DNA from: Hsuehochloa calcarea
Lineage: Eukaryota; Streptophyta; Magnoliopsida; Poales; Poaceae
Direction of reading: 5' to 3'
Assembly (NCBI GenBank): GCA_036346395.1
Contig: CM070606.1
Location: 17,842,915 to 17,906,914 of the forward strand
DNA: 64,000 nucleotides
Positions 45,632-57,697 of this stretch are shown in pieces (the first letter of the stretch is position 1; each line of letters opens with the position of its first letter). The notes beneath the pieces were generated by a model. The model had not been told where the DNA came from. It worked only from the letters and a program-made list of their open reading frames with translations, and made no database searches. Position numbers and translations under genes: made by a program.

Positions 45632-48600
45632 TGTAACAGCCCCAATTTTAATAAACAGTAATTATATGCATTTTATATTACATTTGTTATTTCTGAAGCA
45701 TTTGCATACATTTTGCATTTGTAAATATCCTAATCAAAGTCTAATGGGTAACTCCAATCACAACTCCAAAGAGAGACAACAATAAATACTTAAGAAATTC
45801 TCTGAGAAATAATTTAATTAAAAACTTACAATGTTTATCATAAGTAACAATCTTCTCAATACAAGTAAAACAAGAATTTATTTACATCAGATCATATTAT
45901 GTTTTACAACTTTGAATCATTTACAAAAATATTAAAATAAAACTTGCATTGCATGTTTCCTAAAGTCTTCCTTGAAATCTTGCCCGTCCATCGTTGTCCA
46001 GCCAAATCATCTTCCTCGACCCAATCCGAAACACCATTTGCAGCTCCATAGTTCGCCAACCAATCAAAAGACCATTAGTTGTTCAAAAGCAGTATAATAG
46101 AGTTAGAACAAAATAAATTGCCGTCAGTATACCATAGGAATCATCGCGGTTCCCAGATCTACCTAGATTAGTCGGCACCTTGAGTATCACGACTACCCAT
46201 ACCAACCTGGGTTAACCGGCATCTTGGCTTTTCAAGTCACCTAGGCTAACCAGCATTAGTCAAGACCGGATACCCAAGATACCTAGACTAACCTAAGTAA
46301 ATCGGCACCGTCTTATTTTCGTAGGTTTTCATCATTCGGCATTTAGGGAAATCCAAAACCTACGTATTCTGAATTGTCTCAATTGTCGCAAATCCATTGC
46401 ATAAGGAATTGCTAGCCAATGAACCAAAAATGCCCAGCCCAAAAATATCTGGAGCCATCTGGATAAGCATCAATGCATGAGCATCATTAGCATTTTGCCA
46501 TGACAGCTTATTCATTTCACCAAGCCAAGCACGGTCGAGCACTACCAAAGGAAATGGCGTAACCGAGCCAGCAAAGCACAACCGAGGGACATCACAGCCC
46601 CTTCCAGAGATTTCCCAACCCACTGCAAAACCAGCAGAAGCAACCCATTTCATTCTCGCAGACCAATTCTCCTCAAGCCACACCCATTTCCATCTCTTCT
46701 CGTATAAGAACCGAAGGCAAAACCCACCAAGCCACCACATCCCACAAACCAAGAGAAGCGTAATCAAGGCAATCAAGAGCAAGACAATCAAAGCAAAGTC
46801 CAGAGCAAATCAACATGCCAAGCCAAGCCAAAGATCACCACTATTAATCGATGTCGCAACCACCAAGGCAAGCCAAGATGCAAAGCAGCGGCCAGAGCAA
46901 GAGGAGGAAAGAAGCATCGAGGAGCCAGAAGCTCAGGAGGAGGGGAGCACCAGCAGAAGGGCCCCAGAGGGGAGCACCAGCACAAAGCCAGCGCTGCCAC
47001 CCTCTTCTTCCAGCCCTAAAATCATCCAGAGGTAACCCCAGTACCCATCAGCAAGTATATCACTTGCACATCATCAATCACCAGATCTTATTAGAATCAA
47101 TCCCAGATCTCAGTAGCATCACATAGCTCTCAGTTCATTTTCTTCATCGCAGAGCAATAGGGGTAGGAGTAGAGAGGGGATCGCCGAGACTTACCTCAGT
47201 GGCAACCGAACCCAATATCCATCATCCACCACCTCCAATCGGTCACCATGATCATGCATACACAAATAATCAAAGAACATTAATACTGAAATCAACTGTT
47301 TTTGCTAAAATCAACATAGCTGAAATCAAATTAGAACGGGAACCAAATCGCAAGAGACCGAGGTAGGATTGGGCGGTTCGAGGAGCCAAGCAAATGGCCG
47401 TGGGAGGCCGAGCCGCCAAGCCAAAGCACTAGAGTAGGGCGGTGGGAGGAGAGCGAGCGAGCCAGCGGCGCCAAGCGCCAAGCTAGCGGAGGGGAGAAGC
47501 CAGAGAGAACGGGTAGAGAGAGAGCCGAGGCGGCCGGTGGAGCCGGAGGGCGTCGCGGCGATCAAGGACAGAGGGATCTGGAGTCGGAGTGCAGAGGAAG
47601 CCTGGGGACAGCAGGCGCATGGCGCCGAGAGGAGGAGGCGAAGACCGAGGCGCAGGGCGCCGAGGGGAGTGAGCAACCGAGTGCGGGAGCGAGGAGGCGA
47701 CGCAGTGGAGAGAGACCGAGAGAGACGGGGGAGCCGAAGGAGAGATGAGGGAGCGAGAGAGAGAGATGGAGGGACGCAGAGATAAGGAAGAGGGAAGAAG
47801 GAGGCGTCGGCCGAAGGATAAGCAGGGGAGATGAGAGTGTCGGCCGGCAGTTAGGGGTAGAGATAGGAGGGGAGGTGATTAGGAATGAGGTAATTAGGGG
47901 GAAGACTGATTAGGGGTAGGTAATTAGGGAAATAAAGTATTTGGTAATTAAGTATTTAGTCGATTAGGTGAATTGGTGTAGAAAATTTTTGTAGAATTAA
48001 GAATAAGTAGAGAGTGTTTGTGAGTACTAGGTGTTAAGGAAAACAACATCACCTAAACTCTAGGTATTTGTCACCATTATAATTCCACGTAAATTGAATT
48101 AACTTTAACCAGTCCTTAAAAAATTGAATTTTTATTAAATTAAAATCTATACTTAAATGCATCTAGAATCATAACCTCATTAAAATGTATTTATCATGCA
48201 TTTTTGAGCATTTTGGATTTCTAGATTTTATCGGTGTTTATTCGCTATTGTATTCTCTTTTTAGATTCTGAATTACGCGACGTGAACGATAATGCCTACA
48301 ATAGTGAACAAGTGGACTTCTACCAAGGCAAGCTTCCTCTCTGCACCATGTTGATCCCAATTTTTGAACTGTAGATTTACAAAACACAGTGATACTGTTG
48401 CATGCTAATTTTCTTAAAAATTAATTGTGAGCTGTCAATAGGTAGTTATAACCTGACAATTGTGGTTTACCTTGAATTGATCATACACTCAACCTAAGGT
48501 AGTTTGTGGTGATATAATACTTAATTTCAATTTTTGCTTAGCCATGCAGTCCATAGAACGGTAGTGTTTGGCAGGCTTATCTTGTCAAACCTGGGGAACA

Positions 48601-49676
48601 ACAAATACATTTTTATTTTTGCTGATTCTTTGTTCAGTTTATTTAAATCTGAAATGAATCTAAATCTTGTTGTTAAACTTAATTCAAATCTGGACAAGTG
48701 GATGCTAGTGATGGTGCCTAGTGCGAGAATGGGAACTGTGGATGTCTTGTGCAGGTTGATTAAGGATGAACTCGACGGCCCAATTCAAGCCCAACAGTAT
48801 TTCCACACGCAGCAGGTGTGGGCGTATTGTTTGGTTAAGTAAAGGGTTAATATTATTGAGTTGGATATGTGAGAGTAAGGACATGTGTATTGATTTCATA
48901 TGGCATAGATGCTTAAGTCTTGGGCCGTGTCGTATGCCATGTGGAGCTTATATCGATATCGATGTTCTTAGAAGGGTAAGGGCGTAGATGTGTTACATCG
49001 CATGTACGCACCTTCAGGCCCATCTGCGTGTAATATGTGTGGCTAACACGAGTTTGCATTTAATTGACGTGGTCGGCATTCTGCATACAACATGTGAACC
49101 TCGGTTGAATATATGCTATCAGTCGTTGTTTAATCGGGATCAGTTTCACATGGGTCATCCAACTCAATGGTGTTAACTTGTTGAAAAATACCGAATTTTA
49201 GTTTACCCGGCCGGCATACCAAAGGAAGTGTGCTATTGTTCTAGATGGCTTACGGGCTAACTAAATCGTGTGGGTAAAGATGTACACCCCTGCAGGGTTA
49301 AAACTATTCGAATAGCCGTGTCCACGGTTACGGACAACGCTTGGATTGATGTCACCTGTATAGAATTTGCTCTAATTTGGGTTTTGGGAATTATTAATTT
49401 CGGCATGATAGTGAGTTATGCAATTTATTGTTAGTGGTTGTAGCCACTTGATTTGATACTAATTATGATCATACTTTTATTTATTTACTGTTTTAATCCA
49501 AATTGATTTATTAAATTGCTTTACTAAAACCTAGCAAGTGTAGGTTAAGATGTATTGCTTTCTGCAAAATTTAACCATTATAACCTTCCTGTTGTTAACC
49601 TTATGCATCTATAAATTCTAATCCTTTGTATAGGACCTATCAGACACTTTATTTTAAATAGTTTGTGTAAGTCTTG

Positions 49677-49697
49677 CTGAGTACCTTCCGTACTCAG
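49677..49697 (+). other. Stem-loop in Gyp3 LTR
   Basis: CTGAGTAC-CTTCC-GTACTCAG, a perfect 8-bp stem with a 5-base loop, about 430 bases before the LTR 3' end. Related stems occur at the matching place in Gyp1 and LARD LTRs. Confidence 0.75.
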
Positions 49698-49928
49698 TGG
49701 AATTTTCCACTTGTTGCAGGTAAAGAACGTCCTAGGTAATATTTCAAGTTGACGCAGATTACGTTGGTACTTGGCTTTAATCGATCAAGTTGCCCTTGGG
49801 TTGTGGCGCTCCTTTGGGAAGTTTATTTTATTACTTCCTTTTCATTTAAGATTTACTTAATGTTTCCGCTGTAAATTTTTATTAATGTATTTCAATCGTG
49901 TATGCTTGTGATATCATGTTGCAAGGAT

Positions 49929-49933
49929 ATGTC
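49929..49933. repeat. LARD target-site duplication, left copy (ATGTC)
   Basis: ATGTC directly left of the element and again at 63009-63013. Confidence 0.96.
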
Positions 49934-52900
49934 TGTGAGGACCCCCGGGTTATTTCCGTAAGACCGAGGTTTACCTGGTCTTAAGGAAATAACTCTGGGC
50001 CTCAAGTAAATGAATTCCACCTTAACTCCATCCAAGTGAGGAGCCCGATCAAACTAGAGCCCGGTGATCATGCGCACGCCTCCTCGCAAGCACTACATGA
50101 TTATCGGTTCTCCAAACGGTCAAAGCCAACACTTAGACAAGTTAAAGTGGGATTCATAACAGCGAGTATGAGGCCGTGTTGGCTCCCAGGATCAGCGACC
50201 AACACGCTCATACTCTCATTCAACGTTGATCACATCCATACAACAACGTACATTATCAATCCAAAAGACATACAACATAATAGTTAAGTCTACACTATTA
50301 CATAACGGCCGACCGGCCAAATTCAAATAAGAGTGATAAATAACAGCGGAAGCAAAATAAATAAACCAAAAGTCCAGCAAGGTATGCCCATAACCCAAGG
50401 CAACCGGTGGGGTTAAATGATAGCACAACTCGTCAGAGTCGCCTAAATCGGCACTGCCGAGCTCATCGGGCTCAAAACCGTCCTCACCTGAAAAGAAAAC
50501 AAAAAGGCCAGCCAACATCTGGCTGAGTACAAGTGCACTCGCAAGTCTTACACAAATAAAAAGTAGTATGCTAGAGGTTGTTCCAAAGGATGGCTCATAT
50601 TGGCTTAGTTTTGCAAAAGAGACGCAACAATTAACAACCTACACATACTAGTTTCCAAGTGCCCATTTATAAATCAGATTTGAAGTAGAAGTAAAGCTCA
50701 TGAATAAGTAATAACATGAATCACAAATGAATCATAAAAGTGTCAAAGTGGCGGTCCACTTTGATACAACAACAAGTACACAATTTAACAAAGTGGTGTC
50801 CACTTTGCTACAACACAAGCATGAATATCCCATTCGTGACAATCCCAAGTTTTTCCACAAAACAAATATGTCAAAGTCTAACAATAGTAACTCCCGAACT
50901 CAAGTGTTGTCCATAACCTAGGACGAGGCTATTGAATAGATTTATACCTGCAGGGTGTACTACTTTACCCACACGACTTGATTAGCCCGTTAAGCCTCCG
51001 GATGCCTCCGAAAATAGCATACTTCCTATGGTATGCGGCCGGGTAAATCAAGATATGGTCATTTTAGCAAGAAAATTTCATTATGCTAAGTCCTCAACCT
51101 TGGGCTTCTAGGCGACATAAGACGTTACGGTCTATATGCCCTATCGCCCGCAAGGAACATAGGGTTTAACGCCCTATGGCCTCACAAAACCACCGTGGGG
51201 CTCAACACAACAAAACCTTCCCCTACTTAACCATACGGCTCCCACCCGCATGTGATAGCACGAATGTACTTGAATCAACGACGTTACTAAAGTTCGGTCC
51301 TTGTTGGTCTAGACAAGACAATCCTCATACCCAATCTCGTGCACGAAGGCACCTTCACTAGCATCCACTTGTCCAGACCCAAATCTCATTTTAAATAACA
51401 AAATTTTAACTTTTGAAACAGATACGAAGATCTGAAATAAACCAAAAAAAAGTTATAAAGTTTGTATGTCCCAAGACTGTCGGGTTATTCCCGCCAATCA
51501 AACTATCGTTCTAGACTTGCATGGCTAAGCAACACATACCACGTAAGTCACACAACTTATCCTAAGCATTTCAGTACTGGAGTAATTCAAGGATAACCAC
51601 AATGACAAAACAATAGGGTGTATCTAACTATTCCACACAAAAATAGCGACATTAATAAAATAGCATGCAAGCAAATATCATTGCACTAACTTAACAAAAA
51701 CTGGGATCAAATATGATGCAAAAGAAAGTTCAAATGATGCTTGCCTTGCTGGTAGTTCACTTGCTCACTCTCGGTTACGTAGTTGTTCATTTGCGACAAC
51801 TCGGACTCTATAGAAATAGTGATATCGAATGAACACCGAGAAAAGTCAAAAATTCAAAGTTCTCAAAAATGAATGAAATTTTCACAGTAGCTAGATTATG
51901 ATTTTAGATGAATTTAGGTGAAAGAATTATTTCATTTGGATTTCGTATGTGAAAGTTATGACAGTTTGAAAATCGGTTTTGGGAAAAATGCTGAAAAATG
52001 GGCTTCGGTTACTGTTCATCCGAAATCCAATTATTTAGCAAAAATTTGTAGATCAGTGGTGAAGAAAATGATTACATATATAAATATATGTTAAAATTAT
52101 ATGACCAAAATAAATTAGTTCAACTCATTTAGAGTTCAAATGAATTAGTTATGAATTTTCAAAGTTAAAAGAATTTTGTATTGTAAAAGTAATTCTTTTC
52201 TGAAATTCGTACCACATAAAAATACTTTGTAAACTCGAAGTAACCTCGCTTCTATCATAACCAAAGTCGTCCATCCAACCACACAACGTTCGGATTAACA
52301 ATCTTCCAACCATACCATCTATCCGATAATTGAACAAAATCCACCGACTTGTGGGCATAATATCATGTCTAAATCCATCAATCCTTCTCCGATATATTAT
52401 TTAAGCTAATACTAGCTATCTAGCTCTACTAGTCTCACCTCGGAAATTCATATTCGTATACACCCAAAATTTCCACCAACCGAGGTTTAATAAACTAACC
52501 GACACCTAATGAGCTTTACAATTTAAATACACATCCAATACTTAATAGCTCACAAATCGATCTCTCATATCCATACCATCGAACTTAGTCTTGAATGACC
52601 TCCACCAATCCAATCATATATGCGCCACTACGATCAACTAATAATCATTTATCTACTATCCAATTGAGGGTACAAATCTACTAACTCGGCACATAGGACT
52701 TAACTATTACATACACGACAATCCAATTATTTATCCATAATCAAACAATCCAATCCTACCTTCTCCCAATTTCTAGCATACATGTCTCATGTAGCTACTA
52801 CTTCGGACATCCGATCAATTTGCTAATGCTTAATTAAATCATCCGATTCAACTAATCCAACAAGGTACATAATCCGACATCCAACGAGCAACAACACACA

Positions 52901-55239
52901 TATATAAAAGGTATATCATTAATCATCAACACATACTCCATCCACCAAGTAATAGATTATAAAAATCTTTATACATCCTATCCTCAAAATAACCAATCCA
53001 GTGTGACATGAAACCTCCAATTAATGTCTCATCCAAAGATCACCACTAACTTCCATGCGACTTTATATTAATACCGACCGATCAAAATAATCAACTCATA
53101 AATTTAATGTAGCATCCACCGATCAATAATACTCATATTCCGCTACGACGATAAAATTATTTGTATCCACCGATATACATCACATGAACACGCCTACGCA
53201 CAAATACAACCTAACCGGATAATTATGCCGACCCTAATATATCAAATCATTTTTATAAATATGCATGTAAAAATAGATGCAATGCTCATGACTAATATGC
53301 AACATGCACAACTAATATCGTAAACGTGATTAAACACTAAAGATTTTTACCGCGGCACTAGGGGTGCAAATTATCACCGAACGTCTTCTCGGCTACACGT
53401 CCATGTCCACCGTAGTCGTCGCCGCTCATCTGCGTCCACGTCCGGCTCCTCGTCCATGTCGATCGTTCTAGTGCCGTCGTATGCACCACACGGTCGCGTC
53501 GACACCGCCTCGCCTCACTTGGGCCACGTCGCATGCATGCGCCGTCGAGATCGGCCGCACGCATACTCCCACCGAGTCGGCCGCCTCTGCATGCATGCGC
53601 CACACCGGCTCGCCACTCGCATGTGCCGCCACCGCCTTTGACGCCGTCAAGCCACGCCGTGCGCTGGCCGCGCCTCGGCCTCGCCTAGGCATCACACCGC
53701 CCGCCGAGCAACCTCGACACCGGGCCACAACGTGCCACTGCAGCACCTCGCCTTCGGCCGCGCCGCTGCGTCCTCCATCGTCTCCGTGCCGCTGCAGCTC
53801 CCGGCCGCCCGCGTCCTCGGCGTCGTTGGGTCGCCACAGCTGCTCCTGGCCATGGAGCTGCTTCTGCGCTGCTTCTAGCTCCTGCTAGCGCAAGACCAGC
53901 GAGGAGCTACCGGGCTGCTGATTGATGCACTGTCCACTGCTCGTTGTTCGCTTGCCTCCTTCCCTGCCGAATGAACAGCAAATTTGCTACAAGCTGGCTG
54001 CTACTACTAGCTGTTTGCTACAGTGTGTGCTTTTCTCTCTCTTCTTGTAAAACTTCGAAATCAACTCGCATGCGAAAACGAATCGGATGAATGGGTTGCT
54101 GGAGTGATGGGGATCACAGTGGTATGACATGCATGGAGAGATTTTCAATGTTTAGGGGAGATTTAGAGGAGAGAAGATGTTATGGCTTGAGCTAGAGATG
54201 AAATGAGCTAGCAGCTCTGTTTGGGGAAGAAGATGAGACGTGGGCATATAGGAAATGGCTGTGTAGTCCTTGGTGTTGGGAGAATAAATCAATGGAAGTG
54301 AGGGGTCGTTGGATGGGGGAGATGGCAGTAGCAGTGGCTCGGCTGGGACCAAGAAAAGACAGTGGTGGTTTTGGCTGTACAGTTTTCGGATGAACAGTAA
54401 TTCCAGAATTTGCAAAATGGCTGAGGTGATCAGGTAATTTTTAGACATTGTTGATTAGCTCTAAAAATCACGAAATTTTTAGGAGAGGTTCCTGACAAAA
54501 TGTAGATGCTTAGGTAAAATTTTCAGAAATTTATCCAGAGTGTAATGCTCTCTAAAAATCTTTAAACCTTCTGCTTGTTTGGGAGATGAGTAGCAGTAAA
54601 GTTTTTCATCTCTTTTCTTTTCGTCGCTCAAACGACCTTGCATGGGAAAACCGATTATAGAAATGGCATGTCCTCGAGACAACGATCACGATGACATAAC
54701 ATGCGTTGTCAAATTCTTGATTTTTGCTAGTGATTGCGAGGAGAGAAGTTAGAAAAATAAAGAATAGACACGCAGCTATTTCATCTGCTAATTCTATTCT
54801 CCATTTTGCGAAATCACTCAAACTGCTATGCATGCGAAAACAAATTATAGAAATGGATTGCTCGTGCGATGACGATCGCGGTGGTATGACATGCATAGCT
54901 TGGTTTTGAAGTTTGGTGAGATTTGAAGGGGAAAGCGACAGGAGTTAGCGGTCGGAAAATAGAAGAGATGACCAGAAAAGAAGGGACACGCGATCGTTTT
55001 GCCCGCGGTCGGTCGAATTGGAAAATGAGAACGGCGATACTAATGTATGCATCATGATTTTTGAAATGCATGCGGAAACGAGAAACAAAATATTTAATTT
55101 AATTGCAGTCGCTCAAACAATTTGATTTTTGAAGCAATCTTTTTACTTAAACACGGAAAAATTTTAAAACACTGCCAAATATTTATTAGATCGCCTAGTT
55201 AAATATTAACATCCCGATTTTGAAAATCAGGATGTTACA
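49934..55239 (-). repeat. LARD 3' LTR
   Basis: About 5.3 kb. On the minus strand it starts TGTAACATCCTGA at 55239. Regions: AT-rich start; GC-rich block 53350-53890; a strongly C-over-G biased plus-strand segment 52380-53330; and a terminal part (49934-51400) with a stem-loop at 50525-50540. Open frames in the GC-rich block (for example 53481-53888) recur in the other LTR simply because the LTRs are copies; I do not call a gene. Confidence 0.93.
50525..50540 (-). other. Stem-loop in LARD 3' LTR
   Basis: Plus strand GAGTAC-AAGT-GCACTC, a six-position stem with one mismatch, about 590 bases before the LTR 3' end on the minus strand; repeated at 58284-58299. Confidence 0.6.
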
Positions 55240-55250
55240 AACCCCCTTAC
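55240..55250 (-). other. Polypurine tract of the LARD
   Basis: Minus strand GTAAGGGGGTT, adjoining the 3' LTR; similar to the Gyp1 tract. Confidence 0.85.
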
Positions 55251-57676
55251 AAAAAATCTCGTCCCCGAGATTGGACGGAAAAGGATAAGGGTAGAAAGAC
55301 TTAGTCGCTTTATTGAAATCCAATCTTCTTCGCAGAGACTAATCGACTCGATCTTCACCAAAACCACTACTATAGTACTATCACAATAATATTGGTTCGG
55401 CAACCACTGATTGTTGCTCATCCAATCGATATTCACCAATCATATTTAGTCTATAGCAAGCACACTCCAATCTATTGCTCCACCATTAACCACCGAAATC
55501 GCTTGCTCTGATGTAACCTTCGAAACCACCATAAATTCACAGGTTTAGTTTGATTTCCAAAAAGGACACTAACTTACTTCTCAATTTTAATAATCCATCA
55601 GAGAGCGTAAACATCTATTAATCCATTCTCACAGTATAAAATATGGTTTAACTCTGATCTCGATCATATTATCGGTAACACTAAAAATCATGAGTGAAAC
55701 CACCATATTGCTCCATATTGCATTACACTTGCTTTATAATTTACTATCGTTGGGTATCTCCAATATAACTTCCAATTCAAGAGCACTAAAGAACCGTATT
55801 TAAAGGTCTACAGTCCACTGAGTGACATATGTTATCAACCACCCATAAATAATTTATTCGTTTCCATCAATTTTTCTCACGGCAATTTAAATTCCTAAAA
55901 GAGGGTACATCTATGCAAGATCAATTACGTCCTCAGCAATGTCTCCATATCTCTGCTGCTTAATCCTTTAGTTAGCATGATCAATCCACTTGCGATAATC
56001 AATCCATTAAATACACCCAATTATCTTTTACGGTCGAATCCACTCATACCTACTCTAGGATCAAATTAACCTCCAAAATCAACACAATTATCCTAGGTTA
56101 TCGATATACCTCTTTATCCACAGTCAACTCCAACCTAAGTAAATCAATTAATCAAAAAGGTCATCCATCCAAGGTGAGTTTGTAATCCGACTATAATCCG
56201 AATAATTTGAGTCAACACTTTGGTCTAAATCAAGTTATTCACGATAATTATCTGAGTTCAATCCAATGATATTAGCTCAATATCTTCCATGGTCTACTTA
56301 TCCTCAGGTATTATCTAAATCCAACCACCACCTTTAATCATCCCAAGTTAATCGAATCATATCATCCTTGTAACAACTATTCCCATAAAGATAAATCACA
56401 TATTCAATCCTCATAGTCACCCACTATATGACCATTCAATCACATAATCATTCTTCATCTCTAGAACTATTACGATCCCGTTATATCCTCAATTACAAAT
56501 TCATAAATCTCAAATTATCATCATGTGTATCCATCAAAATTGCATAATATCATCACATTTTAAATCTTACCTTTATCACACTAGACTGAATCGACTCACA
56601 ATCTTATCGACATATCGACTAAGACATATCTAAAATCTAATATCCACAATTGAATCACAAGGTTATTACTCCAATCCTATACATGTATACCATGAGTTCC
56701 ACCTGCATATCTTCCAACATAAATCCAACATCACCAATAGGCAAGATTATACCTTACTACAATAATTCTATTTATACTCATGTCATAACCTCTGATGGTA
56801 ACGCCTATGATAATCCACAATTGATCTCACAAAAGTTAATACCTCATGGTACAAAAATCAAATTAGTTAATCTAAAATCATATCCAAGATCCTTGAGTAA
56901 TAATCCAATTTCTTTATCATCAAATATCATTTTGATCATGCAAGTCCACCAACATCAACCAAACACGAAAGATCTAATTAAAGATAAAATAGCAGTTATT
57001 CAATCATATCATTCTCCTTACCGATTCTGCTATCAATCTTTTAATCAACATGCGACTTCCATTTAAGAGATGAGAGGGAAAAGCATGAGGTAGAGGAAGC
57101 AACAGGGGTAAGGTCCTTAATTTAATTTAGATATTTTTAAGCTTTAAAACACAAGAACCAACTTGAAATAAATTAAAAGAAAGCAATAGGGATAGCACAT
57201 AATTTATTTTTAACATAAGGCTAGATTTTAGTATGTTTGCGAAATACAACGCCCGAAGGCAAACTGGCAAACACACCATAACCAAATAGCAACTACTTGG
57301 AACAAAAGAGAGCAAATAATCGTATTGCACAAACTAACGTCTACAAGCTAGTGAATATAATTAGAGGGTATATAATCTAAGAATAATTCCTAACTTAAAC
57401 CTAATATCGCAGCAAGGCATCGTCTTCTCCTCCTTTCGTCGATGCTCTTCAAGGGTGACAACTTAGTGTTTCTAGTATTGGAAAAGAGAGACGAGCAATG
57501 GAGAAAATGATTTTGCACAATTCAAATGAATAGTGAGGTAAGAATTAGAGACTAGGATAGGTAAGGAATAAAAAGATTCATAACTTAAACTTCTGAAATT
57601 ATTTTGCTAATTTAAAATAATTTGATCAAAAGACTTGCTAACACTAACGCCAGTGCTATCTCTAACCTATGACCAA
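55251..57676 (-). other. LARD internal domain (no recognisable gene)
   Basis: 2.4 kb, AT-rich. On the plus strand 55440-57060 is strikingly poor in G, so the element RNA is poor in C. The first bases on the LTR side (ATCTCGTCCCCGAGATTGG at 55257-55275) resemble the sequence next to the Gyp1 polypurine tract (33850-33870), showing common descent with an autonomous gypsy. The longest frame (56650-57066, plus strand, 138 codons, Ser/Asn/Ile/Thr rich) has no recognisable domain, is antisense to the element and looks fortuitous. Confidence 0.8.
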
Positions 57677-57692
57677 GTATAGCTCGATACCA
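57677..57692 (-). other. Primer-binding site of the LARD
   Basis: Minus strand TGGTATCGAGCTATAC, five bases from the LTR; tRNA-Met type with a CA lost or changed in the middle. Confidence 0.85.
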
Positions 57693-57697
57693 GCATT

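Larger units (their letters stand above)
45632..49933 (+). repeat. Gyp3 5' LTR, main part (interrupted by the LARD)
   Basis: Begins TGTAACAGCCCC and, once the LARD is removed, resumes at 63014 and ends GGGTCCTCACA at 63203, five bases before a plus-strand primer-binding site. The LTR is thus about 4.5 kb. It has a GC-rich, purine-rich block (46850-47780) flanked by AT-rich sequence and a perfect 8-bp stem-loop at 49677-49697. No gene is recognised; the short frames in the GC-rich block are compositional. Confidence 0.85.

Noticed and set aside
47326..47785. Arg/Glu-rich plus-strand and Leu/Ala-rich minus-strand frames resembling a coding exon
   Set aside because: Purine-rich repeats (GAGAGA, GGAGGA) explain both frames; they lie within the Gyp3 LTR and have no splice context or domain.
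53468..53746. Cys/His/Arg-rich minus-strand frame that might be a zinc-binding protein
   Set aside because: Cysteines are not arranged in any finger pattern and the block is GC-rich LTR sequence duplicated at 61229-61507 only because the LTRs are copies.
56650..57066. 138-codon plus-strand frame in the LARD internal domain
   Set aside because: Low-complexity AT-rich sequence, antisense to the element, with no similarity that I can recognise.
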